A program made the position numbers and the translations under genes. 9,126 bases of DNA from JAICND01 sp035281425. Its GTDB lineage: Bacteria > Actinomycetota > Acidimicrobiia > Spongiisociales > ZC4RG35. How positions within the stretch are numbered: position 1 is the first letter of the stretch; each line of letters starts with the position of its first letter. The DNA lies in NCBI GenBank assembly GCA_035281425.1, contig DATEDX010000042.1:1-9126 (forward strand), given 5' to 3'. This document shows, in pieces, positions 1 through 5,909 of this stretch. The notes under the pieces are model-generated. The model saw only the letters and a list, made by a program, of their open reading frames with translations, did not search any database and was not told the DNA's origin.

Positions 1-324
1 TGCCTGTAAATAGATCTGCTCTGCCGTCATCGCCGGTTCGGCACAGGCCATTTCGGTCTGGCTCATGGTCCCAAACTGGATGAAGCCGTCTCCGTCGGAG
101 GTGTAGCTGCCTCCATAGCCGTTGCAGGCGGCGACGCCGCCGGCGTTGCCGTCTTCGAGGAGGAGGGTTATCCGGTAGTCGCCCTTGGGGATGGCATTGC
201 CTCCGATGGTTCCCTCCTCGAGGACCCAGTCGCCGGTCACATCGCCCTCCCCCGGCCCCGTGGTGGTAGTGGAAGAACCACAGCCGACCACGAGCAGGGT
301 AAGGATCAGGGCCCAGCGTCTCAT
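1..324 (-). CDS. META-domain (HslJ-like) lipoprotein, 5' part only
   Basis: The reading frame starts at an ATG at 324 and is open to the window edge, giving the first 108 residues. Residues 1-15 are a lipoprotein signal peptide: two arginines, a hydrophobic stretch and a lipobox ending VVGC, with Cys15 as the expected lipidation site. A Ser/Thr/Pro/Gly-rich linker follows. From about residue 30 the sequence matches the META/HslJ fold: a GDWVLEEG-type opening strand, then ACNGYGGSY (the family's GCN.Y.G.Y motif), then FGTMSQTEMAC (the family's T.MAC motif). META proteins are envelope-associated; HslJ is linked to heat and novobiocin tolerance in E. coli, but the biochemical role is unclear. 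No Shine-Dalgarno site precedes the ATG. It is transcribed divergently from ilvE across a 76-bp gap. The C-terminus is outside the window, so further META copies cannot be excluded. Confidence 0.85.
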   Translation of the reverse strand, partial: MRRWALILTLLVVGCGSSTTTTGPGEGDVTGDWVLEEGTIGGNAIPKGDYRITLLLEDGNAGGVAACNGYGGSYTSDGDGFIQFGTMSQTEMACAEPAMTAEQIYLQA

Positions 325-388
325 GAGGTTGGGACGTTGCTGCCCGGCAGGTCGGTTCCTCACCTTCCCCCCAGACCCTCCGGCCGGG

Positions 389-394
389 TACGCT
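389..394 (+). promoter_or_regulatory. Putative -10 box (TACGCT) of a leaderless ilvE transcript
   Basis: TACGCT fits the actinobacterial -10 consensus TANNNT and lies exactly 6 nt before the ilvE ATG at 401. Transcription would then begin at or next to the A of the start codon. There is no Shine-Dalgarno sequence in the 30 nt upstream. TTCCCC at 365-370, 18 bp upstream, is a weak -35 candidate. The same TACNCT-N6-start arrangement precedes murA and meaB in this window, which strengthens the call. No transcript data were available. Confidence 0.55.
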
Positions 395-400
395 CTGGCG

Positions 401-1315
401 ATGGATTCAGCCAAGCTCATCTGGATGGATGGCGAACTGGTGGGATTCGAGGACGCCACGGTTCATGTCCTCAGCAACGCCCTCCACTACGGGACCGGGG
501 TCTTCGAAGGGATCCGAGCCTACGAAACTCCCGACGGCACCGCCATCTTTCGTCTCCGCGAGCACATCGAGCGACTCTTCCGCTCCTGCCGGGCCTACGG
601 CATTCCCCTCCAGCGCTCCGTCGACGAGCTGATCGAGGTCTGCCGCCAGATCGTCTCGGTGAATGAACTCGAGTCCGGATATATCCGCCCCCTTGTCTAC
701 TACGAGCTGGGATCGATGGGTCTCAACCCTGCCAACTCCCGGGTGCGGGTGATGGTGGCAGCCTGGCGGTGGGGCACCTACCTGGGCGACGAGGGGGTGG
801 CCCGGGGCATCCGGGTGCGCATCTCCTCCTGGCGGCGGATCCACCAGTCGAGCTTCATCCCGGTAGCCAAGGGCACCGGCCAGTACCTCAACAGCGTCCT
901 CGCCAAGCAGGAAGCGGTCGCCACTGGTTACGACGAAGCGCTCCTCCTCAACATGGACGGCAACGTCTCCGAAGGTTCGGGAGAGAACCTCTTCCTCGTC
1001 CGCGACGCCCAGGTCTTTACCCCCCCGGTGAGTGCCGGGATTCTTGACGGGATCACCCGGGCATCGGTGATCGAGCTCCTGGGCAGCGAAGGCGTGGAAG
1101 TGAAGGAAGCCAACCTCACCCGGGGCGACCTCTACAACGCCGACGAGCTGTTCCTCACCGGTACAGCCGCCGAGGTCACTCCGATCCGTGAAGTCGACGA
1201 TCGCAGCATTGGCACCGGCGGACCCGGCCCCGTTACTCGCCGGGCTCAGGACCTCTTCGCTCAGGCGGTGACCGGCAAACTGTCCGAGTATCGCCACTGG
1301 CTCACCTTCGTCTGA
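401..1315 (+). CDS. ilvE: Branched-chain amino-acid aminotransferase
   Basis: This is a 304-aa fold-type IV PLP aminotransferase, close to the usual IlvE length of about 305. It interconverts leucine, isoleucine and valine with their 2-oxo acids using glutamate/2-oxoglutarate, in the cytoplasm. The ATG at 401 was chosen because the protein then opens with the typical WMDGELV start; the frame continues upstream to 185, but that part is Pro/Ser-rich and overlaps the divergent lipoprotein gene. Visible motifs are NALHYGTGVFEGIRAY (residues 27-41), the probable Schiff-base lysine Lys157 in VAKGTGQYLNS, GYDEALLLN (177-184), the cofactor-contacting segment EGSGENLF (191-198), and FLTGTAAEVTPI (251-262). 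D-amino-acid aminotransferase and aminodeoxychorismate lyase share the fold, but the motif set fits IlvE best. Its TGA overlaps the next ATG (TGATG), consistent with translational coupling to the following genes. Confidence 0.95.
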   Translation: MDSAKLIWMDGELVGFEDATVHVLSNALHYGTGVFEGIRAYETPDGTAIFRLREHIERLFRSCRAYGIPLQRSVDELIEVCRQIVSVNELESGYIRPLVYYELGSMGLNPANSRVRVMVAAWRWGTYLGDEGVARGIRVRISSWRRIHQSSFIPVAKGTGQYLNSVLAKQEAVATGYDEALLLNMDGNVSEGSGENLFLVRDAQVFTPPVSAGILDGITRASVIELLGSEGVEVKEANLTRGDLYNADELFLTGTAAEVTPIREVDDRSIGTGGPGPVTRRAQDLFAQAVTGKLSEYRHWLTFV

Positions 1316-1839
1316 TGGGCCAGCAGCCCAACGTGGAGATCGGACCGGCCCATCGTCCCCGTTCGACTCCTGAACCGGGCCCGGCCCGGCGGTGGCGGCC
1401 GACCCGACCGGGCATCGTCACCTCACCGGAGCAGATGCCGTGGGGTGGGGCATTCGGCACTCCCGGACCCGATACCGGCTATGCCAAGAAGCTCATCGCC
1501 GAAGCCGATCTACCTCCGGGGCCACCGCTATTGCCGGATGTCCTGCTGGCATTGATGGCGGCGCGAGCCTCCTCCTATGGTCGGGCGCCGGTCATCGAGG
1601 ATCTGGAGGTCGCCATGGAGATCCTCGGCTTGGGTGAGGATCCCCCTGCGCCCCTGCTGGATCGCCGCCGCCGCTGGCTGGAGGCTGCGACCCACGAGCA
1701 GGTGCCCGGCCGTCTGGCCCTTATCGAGATCGATCGGGAGATCCTGCGGGCCAAACCGGCCGAGGCGCGGCGTCTGCTCCGGTTGTGGGCGGCGGGACAG
1801 TCGTTACCGTTGCCTGCCCATGAAGATCGTCCGATTTAA
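1315..1839 (+). CDS. Uncharacterised 174-aa protein of the ilvE-gltX unit
   Basis: I do not recognise a named family. Residues 1-40 are rich in Pro and Arg and look disordered. Residues 41-61 (PWGGAFGTPGPDTGYAKKLI) have a compact Gly/Pro motif that looks conserved. Residues 72-107 and 114-162 are probably helical: an Ala/Leu/Met-rich segment, then an Arg-rich helix pair (DRRRRWLEAA, then EARRLLRLWAAG). There is no cysteine, signal peptide or membrane segment, so a cytoplasmic protein is likely. The start ATG at 1315 overlaps the ilvE stop. An alternative ATG at 1435 would begin at residue 41 and remove only the low-complexity part. The 3' end overlaps the next gene by 20 bp. Real coding is supported by the coupling on both sides and by the ordered helical C-terminal half. 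Its placement suggests co-expression with amino-acid metabolism and Glu-tRNA charging, but no function can be assigned. Confidence 0.75.
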   Translation: MGQQPNVEIGPAHRPRSTPEPGPARRWRPTRPGIVTSPEQMPWGGAFGTPGPDTGYAKKLIAEADLPPGPPLLPDVLLALMAARASSYGRAPVIEDLEVAMEILGLGEDPPAPLLDRRRRWLEAATHEQVPGRLALIEIDREILRAKPAEARRLLRLWAAGQSLPLPAHEDRPI

Positions 1840-2581
1840 GACCGGCGACGACATCGCCTACGGGTTGGCGGAGGCGGCCGGGGTTACCGTCTATCGGGGC
1901 TCTCCCTTCGTGGCCTGGGAGCCGACCGAGACCATGGTTCCCTGGGAGGCGGTGCAGCTCCTTTCCCCCGTTATCCCCTCCAAGGTGGTGGCGGTGGGCC
2001 GCAACTATGTCGACCATGCCGACGAGGTGGGGGCGGAGGTGCCGGAGGAGCCGATCATCTTCCTCAAGCCGGCCACCTCGGTGATCGGCCCCGACGCTCC
2101 CGTCTTCTATCCCCCCGACTCCCACAACGTCCAGCATGAGGCCGAGCTGGCAGCGGTGGTGGGAAGAGTGGCCCGCAACGTCGCCGCCGAAGACGCTGGA
2201 CAGTTCATCTTCGGCTACACCGCCGCCAATGACGTCACCGCCCGCGACCTGCAGCGCAGGGACGGGCAGTGGACCCGAGGCAAGGGCTTCGACAGTTTCT
2301 GCCCTCTCGGGCCGGTGATCGAGACGGAGCTCGATCCCTTGGAGCGGTTGGCGGTGATCTGCCGGGTCAATGGAGACGTCCGTCAGGCCGGGTTCACCTC
2401 AGACATGGTCTTCGGAGTGGCGGAGTTGTTCGAGTTCATCAGCCGGGTGATGACCCTCCTACCCGGTGACGTCATCCTCACCGGCACCCCTTCCGGGATC
2501 TCCTCGGTGCAGCCCGGCGATCTGATGGAGGTGGAGATCGACGGGATCGGAACCCTGGCCAACCCGGTGGTGCGCCGGTGA
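1820..2581 (+). CDS. Fumarylacetoacetate hydrolase (FAH) family protein
   Basis: This is a 253-aa cytoplasmic FAH-fold enzyme. Members hydrolyse, decarboxylate or tautomerise 2,4-dioxo acids with a bound Mg2+ or Mn2+; examples are fumarylpyruvate hydrolase, HpaG-type isomerase/decarboxylase and FAHD1-type oxaloacetate decarboxylase/tautomerase. The N-terminal cap domain (1-50) is followed by VAVGRNYVDHADEVG (57-71, with His66), FLKPATSVIG (81-90), and the metal site HEAE (Glu107, Glu109) with Asp138 in AANDVTARDLQ. KGFDSFCPLGP (155-165) and LLPGDVILTGTPSGI (213-227) complete the signature. The ATG at 1820 gives the canonical MKIVRF start and lies inside the end of the preceding gene; no Shine-Dalgarno site is visible. 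The TGA overlaps the gltX GTG by 4 bp. A FAH-family gene directly before gltX is also found in mycobacteria. The substrate cannot be read from sequence. Confidence 0.92.
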   Translation: MKIVRFKTGDDIAYGLAEAAGVTVYRGSPFVAWEPTETMVPWEAVQLLSPVIPSKVVAVGRNYVDHADEVGAEVPEEPIIFLKPATSVIGPDAPVFYPPDSHNVQHEAELAAVVGRVARNVAAEDAGQFIFGYTAANDVTARDLQRRDGQWTRGKGFDSFCPLGPVIETELDPLERLAVICRVNGDVRQAGFTSDMVFGVAELFEFISRVMTLLPGDVILTGTPSGISSVQPGDLMEVEIDGIGTLANPVVRR

Positions 2582-4014
2582 GCGTCCGGGTCCGCATCGC
2601 CCCCTCTCCCACCGGGCTCATCCATGTCGGCAATGTCCGGGCGGCTTTGTTCAACTGGCTCTTCGCCCGTCACCACGGAGGAGCCTTCATCGTCCGTATC
2701 GACGACACCGACCGGGAACGCTCCCTCCCCGAATACGAAGAGGACATCCTGGAGGGTTTCCGCTGGATGGGTCTCGACTGGGACGAAGGGGTCGAGGTAG
2801 GTGGACCCCATGGCACCTATCGGCAGTCCGATCGCTTCGCCCATTACCAGGAGGTTGCCCGTCACCTGGTCGACGCGGGCTTTGCCTATTTCGACGATCG
2901 CAGCCCCGAGGAGTTGGAGGCGCTGCGACAGCGGGCCCAGGCGGAGAAACGGCACCCCAACTACTACATCCGTCGCCCTTCCCGAGTGGCGGAAGCCGGA
3001 GCCATCCGCTTCTCGGTTCCTCAAGACCAGGCGGTCGAGTTTGAAGACGTGGTCCGGGAGGCAATGCGCTTCGCACCCGAAACGATCGACGACTTCGTCA
3101 TCCTCCGTACCGACGGGGTGCCGACATATCACCTCGCCTCCACCGTCGACGACGTCGACTACGAGATCACTCACGTGATCCGGGGGGAAGACCTCCTCCC
3201 CTCCACCCCTAAACACATCCTCCTCACCAAAGCCTTGGGGGGGACGCCGCCGGTCTACGCCCACCTACCGCTGCTTTTCGGGCCGGATGGGAAGAAGCTC
3301 TCCAAACGCCACGGCGACACCTCCCTGCGTGCCTACCGGGAGGGCGGCTACCTGCCGGAGGCGATGGTCAATTTCATGTCGCTCCTGGGCTGGTCGCTGG
3401 AAGGGGATCGCACCATCTTCACCCGGGAGGAGGCGGTGGCGGCCTTTGACCTGGCCCGGGTCTCCAAGAACCCGGCCATCTTCGACTTGGAGAAACTGGC
3501 CTGGCTCAACGGGGAATACATCCGGGCCCTTTCGCCTTCATCCTTCGCCGAGCGGGTTCGTCCTTACATGGAGGAGGGGTTGGGTCGGGGCTTGGGACCC
3601 GACGAGTGGGAAGCTTTCCTGACCATGGCCCCGCTCGTCCAGGAGCGGGTCAAATTCCTCACCGAGGTGGCGGGTCAGGTGCAATTCCTGTTCGTTGACG
3701 AGCTGGACTACGACCCCGGCTCCTGGGCCAAGGTGATGACCGGTCCCGCCGGTCAGGTCTTGGAGGAGGCCCGCAAACGCCTCGACTCGGTGGAGCTGTG
3801 GGAAAAGGAGACACTGGAGGAGCGTCTCCGGGCGATGCTCGAAGATCTGGGATTCAGCGCCCGTCAGGGGCTACAGCCACTACGGGTGGCCATCACCGGC
3901 TCGGCGGTCAGCCCGCCCCTCTTCGAGTCGATGGCGGTGTTGGGGCGGGACCGAACCCTCACTCGGTTGGACGCCGCCCACACCCGCCTCGTGGAAGCAG
4001 GCCCGCCTCAGTAG
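2578..4014 (+). CDS. gltX: Glutamyl-tRNA synthetase
   Basis: This 478-aa class I aminoacyl-tRNA synthetase charges tRNA-Glu with glutamate. The Rossmann fold opens with APSPTGLIHVGNVRAALFN; His16-Asn19 is the HIGH-type signature. Next come FIVRIDDTDRERS (37-49) and the second ATP motif KKLSKR (239-244, KMSKS type). Residues from about 310 form the helical anticodon-binding region. The length matches bacterial GluRS. The Cys-rich zinc site of E. coli GluRS is absent from residues 98-127, as in many bacteria. The start is a GTG embedded in the stop of the FAH gene (GTGA), with only a weak GGTGG upstream, so translation is probably coupled. In lineages without GlnRS this enzyme also charges tRNA-Gln for GatCAB; whether this one is non-discriminating cannot be decided here. 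A tRNA-Glu gene follows 14 nt after the stop. Confidence 0.97.
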   Translation: MSVRVRIAPSPTGLIHVGNVRAALFNWLFARHHGGAFIVRIDDTDRERSLPEYEEDILEGFRWMGLDWDEGVEVGGPHGTYRQSDRFAHYQEVARHLVDAGFAYFDDRSPEELEALRQRAQAEKRHPNYYIRRPSRVAEAGAIRFSVPQDQAVEFEDVVREAMRFAPETIDDFVILRTDGVPTYHLASTVDDVDYEITHVIRGEDLLPSTPKHILLTKALGGTPPVYAHLPLLFGPDGKKLSKRHGDTSLRAYREGGYLPEAMVNFMSLLGWSLEGDRTIFTREEAVAAFDLARVSKNPAIFDLEKLAWLNGEYIRALSPSSFAERVRPYMEEGLGRGLGPDEWEAFLTMAPLVQERVKFLTEVAGQVQFLFVDELDYDPGSWAKVMTGPAGQVLEEARKRLDSVELWEKETLEERLRAMLEDLGFSARQGLQPLRVAITGSAVSPPLFESMAVLGRDRTLTRLDAAHTRLVEAGPPQ

Positions 4015-4028
4015 CATTCCGGAGCTTT

Positions 4029-4101
4029 GGCCCCGTCGTCCAGCGGCCTAGGACGCCGGCCTTTCAAGCCGGAAACGGCGGTTCGAATCCGCTCGGGGCT
4101 G
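4029..4101 (+). tRNA. tRNA-Glu (anticodon TTC)
   Basis: A complete 73-nt cloverleaf can be folded. The acceptor stem is GGCCCCG (4029-4035) with CGGGGCT (4094-4100), including a G-T pair at position 1-72. The D arm is GTCC/GGAC (4038-4041, 4051-4054). The anticodon stem is CCGGC/GCCGG with loop CTTTCAA, placing anticodon TTC at 4063-4065. The variable loop is AAAC. The T arm is GGCGG-TTCGAAT-CCGCT with one G-T pair. The discriminator is G4101, as in other bacterial tRNA-Glu. The genomic sequence continues CCG, so the terminal CCA is not encoded and must be added by the CCA-adding enzyme. It lies 14 nt after the gltX stop with no evident promoter between, so it is probably cut from the gltX transcript. 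Confidence 0.95.
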
Positions 4102-4127
4102 CCGACTGAGACCTCGGACGCAAGCGT

Positions 4128-4574
4128 CTAGATCTCCTCGAGGGCCTTCACCTTGGCCAGGCGGCGCCGGTGGCGTTCTTCGCCAGAAAAGCGGGCAGCC
4201 AGGAACGCCCCCGTCACCTCTTCGGCCAGTTTCTCGCCGATCACCCGGGAGCCCAGACAGAGGACGTTGACGTCATCGTGTTCGACCATCTGGTGGGCGG
4301 TATACGTGTCGTGGGCCATCGCCGCCCTGATGCCCTTCAGCTTGTTGGCGGCGATGCACGCCCCCGCTCCCGAGCCACAAACCACCACCGCCCGCTCGGC
4401 CCGGCCGTCGATCACCGCTTGCCCGGCGGCGGCGGCGAAGTCGGGATAGTCAACCGGTTCGGCGCTGTGGGTGCCGAGGTCGTAGACGGCGTGGCCGGCC
4501 TTGGCCAGGATCTTGGCTAGGCGTTCTTTGAGTTCAAAGCCGGCATGGTCGGCTGCCAAAGCGACCCGCATCAT
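4128..4574 (-). CDS. rpiB: Ribose-5-phosphate isomerase B
   Basis: This 148-aa RpiB/LacA/LacB-family sugar-phosphate isomerase interconverts ribose 5-phosphate and ribulose 5-phosphate in the non-oxidative pentose-phosphate pathway. Visible motifs are ALAADHAGFELKE (5-17), DLGTHSAEPVDYPDFA (32-47), the phosphate/active-site loop VCGSGAGACIAANK (65-78) with Cys66 as the likely catalytic base, and HDDVNVLCLGSR (99-110), whose His99 is the expected ring-opening residue. Length is normal. Two ATGs are adjacent (4574 and 4571). The only good ribosome site, TGAGGA at 4575-4580, abuts the first, so the second (147 aa, starting MRVALAADH) is a real alternative. It is convergent with gltX-tRNA-Glu (26-bp gap) and divergent from murA. 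LacA/LacB are sequence relatives, but there is no galactose context here. Confidence 0.94.
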   Translation of the reverse strand: MMRVALAADHAGFELKERLAKILAKAGHAVYDLGTHSAEPVDYPDFAAAAGQAVIDGRAERAVVVCGSGAGACIAANKLKGIRAAMAHDTYTAHQMVEHDDVNVLCLGSRVIGEKLAEEVTGAFLAARFSGEERHRRRLAKVKALEEI

Positions 4575-4594
4575 TCCTCAGTGGGGGGCCGCTG

Positions 4595-4600
4595 AGAGTA
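4595..4600 (-). promoter_or_regulatory. Putative -10 box (TACTCT) for rpiB
   Basis: Read on the minus strand, TACTCT lies 20 nt before the first rpiB ATG. Unlike the plus-strand promoters in this window, it would leave a short leader of about 13-17 nt carrying the GAGGA ribosome-binding site. The hexamer belongs to the same TACNCT type as the boxes before ilvE, murA and meaB. No convincing -35 element is visible. It shares the 78-bp divergent gap with the murA promoter. Confidence 0.4.
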
Positions 4601-4640
4601 GCCATCATTGAGGAAGCGGGGCTAAGGCGGAGGGGAGACT

Positions 4641-4646
4641 TACACT
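4641..4646 (+). promoter_or_regulatory. Putative -10 box (TACACT) of a leaderless murA transcript
   Basis: TACACT lies exactly 6 nt before the murA ATG at 4653, which would put the transcription start at or beside the start codon. AGGGGAG at 4631-4637 is purine-rich but 15 nt or more from the ATG, too far for a normal Shine-Dalgarno site. No -35 at standard spacing is evident. The arrangement is identical to those before ilvE and meaB. Confidence 0.55.
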
Positions 4647-4652
4647 TTGGCC

Positions 4653-5909
4653 ATGCCCGAGATCACCGTTGAGGGCGGAGTCGCCCTCCGGGGTACGGTC
4701 AGGGTTGGTGGTGCCAAGAACGCAGCCTTGAAGCACATGGCGGCGGCTCTTTTGGCCCCCGGCCGGCACCTGCTGACGAACGTTCCCCAAATCGCCGATG
4801 TCGCCCTCATGGGGGAGGTGCTTTCTCACATGGGCTGCCACCTGCGATGGGAGGGCGACTCGCTGGCGATCGTGGTCGCCGACGAGCTCAGGCCGGAGGC
4901 CTCGCTCGATCTGGTTCGCAAGATGCGCGCTTCCATCGTTGTCCTTGGCCCACTGCTGGCCCGCTGCCACCAGGCCAAGGTCGCTCTGCCGGGGGGAGAC
5001 GACCTCGGTGCCCGCCCCATCGACATGCACATCGAAGGGCTTCGTCGCATGGGGGCGGGGTTCCAACTGGTACACGGCATTCTGGAGGCGAAAGCTCCCC
5101 GGGGGCTGACCGGAGCCGAGATCGAACTGTCGTTTCCGTCGGTGGGGGCGACCGAGAACCTGATGCTGGCGGCTGCCCTGGCGGACGGGTCGACCACCAT
5201 CGTCAACGCCGCCCGTGAGCCGGAGATAGTCGACTTGGCCGAGCATCTGGCCGGCATGGGTGCGGGCGTGGCTGGAGCGGGATCGGCCATCATCCACGTT
5301 GAGGGCCAGCCCCATCTCCGCCCGTGCGAGCATCGCATCATCTCGGATCGGGTCGAGGCGGGTACCTACGCGATCGCGGGTGCTATCACCGCCGGGGACG
5401 TCACCATCACCGGTTGCCAACCCGGCTTTTTGCGCATGGAGCTTCGCAAGCTCGAAGAAGCTGGAGTCGAGGTGGAACGAGGGGAAGGATGGCTGCGGGT
5501 GATAGGACCGCCCCGCCCCCAAGCGGTCGACTTCGCCACATTGCCATATCCCGGTTTCCATACCGACCTCCACCCGCAAATGGTGGCCCTGCTGGCAGTA
5601 GCAGAAGGCACCTCGGTGGTGACTGAAAACCTCTACGACTCCCGCTTCCGCTATGTGGGCGAGCTGGCCCGCATGGGGGCGGACATCACCACCGAGTGGC
5701 AACACGCCGTGGTCAGGGGCGTCAAGGAGCTGTCCGGCTGTCCCGTGCTGGCACCCGATATAAGGGCGGGGGCAGCTTTGGTGCTGGCGGGTCTTCGGGC
5801 CGAAGGGGAGACGTTGATTGGCGACGCCTATCACATCGATCGGGGTTATGAGGATCTGGTGGGCAAGCTCTCCTCGCTGGGAGCGACCATCGGACGGCGT
5901 GATACGTAG
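4653..5909 (+). CDS. murA: UDP-GlcNAc 1-carboxyvinyltransferase, Asp-type active site
   Basis: MurA transfers enolpyruvate from PEP to UDP-N-acetylglucosamine, the first committed step of peptidoglycan synthesis, in the cytoplasm. The 418-aa product has the expected length. GGAKNAALK (19-27) carries the conserved Lys22-Asn23 pair. The catalytic loop reads PGGDDLGARPIDMH (113-126): Asp116 stands where E. coli MurA has Cys115, the fosfomycin target. Other conserved positions are Arg121, SFPSVGATENLMLAAALA (160-177), SDRVEAGTYAIAGA (231-244), Asp305 in HTDLHPQM, and Arg397 in HIDRGYEDL. The ATG at 4653 is preferred over an in-frame TTG at 4647, because the protein then starts MPEITVEGG and the -10 box is correctly spaced. 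Its 3' end overlaps the SpoIID-domain gene by 11 bp, which suggests co-transcription. Confidence 0.97.
   Translation: MPEITVEGGVALRGTVRVGGAKNAALKHMAAALLAPGRHLLTNVPQIADVALMGEVLSHMGCHLRWEGDSLAIVVADELRPEASLDLVRKMRASIVVLGPLLARCHQAKVALPGGDDLGARPIDMHIEGLRRMGAGFQLVHGILEAKAPRGLTGAEIELSFPSVGATENLMLAAALADGSTTIVNAAREPEIVDLAEHLAGMGAGVAGAGSAIIHVEGQPHLRPCEHRIISDRVEAGTYAIAGAITAGDVTITGCQPGFLRMELRKLEEAGVEVERGEGWLRVIGPPRPQAVDFATLPYPGFHTDLHPQMVALLAVAEGTSVVTENLYDSRFRYVGELARMGADITTEWQHAVVRGVKELSGCPVLAPDIRAGAALVLAGLRAEGETLIGDAYHIDRGYEDLVGKLSSLGATIGRRDT

Noticed and set aside
185..400. N-terminal extension of ilvE by 72 codons
   Set aside because: The added residues are Pro/Ser-rich without family similarity and lie on top of the divergent META lipoprotein gene. 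The ATG at 401 gives the normal IlvE length and a well-placed -10 box.
407..1297. Open frame of 296 codons on the minus strand opposite ilvE
   Set aside because: It mirrors the ilvE coding sequence, shows no family motif, and is a side effect of high GC content.
4117..4128. Small hairpin (GACG-CAAG-CGTC) between tRNA-Glu and rpiB as a bidirectional terminator
   Set aside because: The stem is only 4 bp with a 4-nt loop and has no T-run on either side. It also overlaps the rpiB stop codon. Too weak to call.
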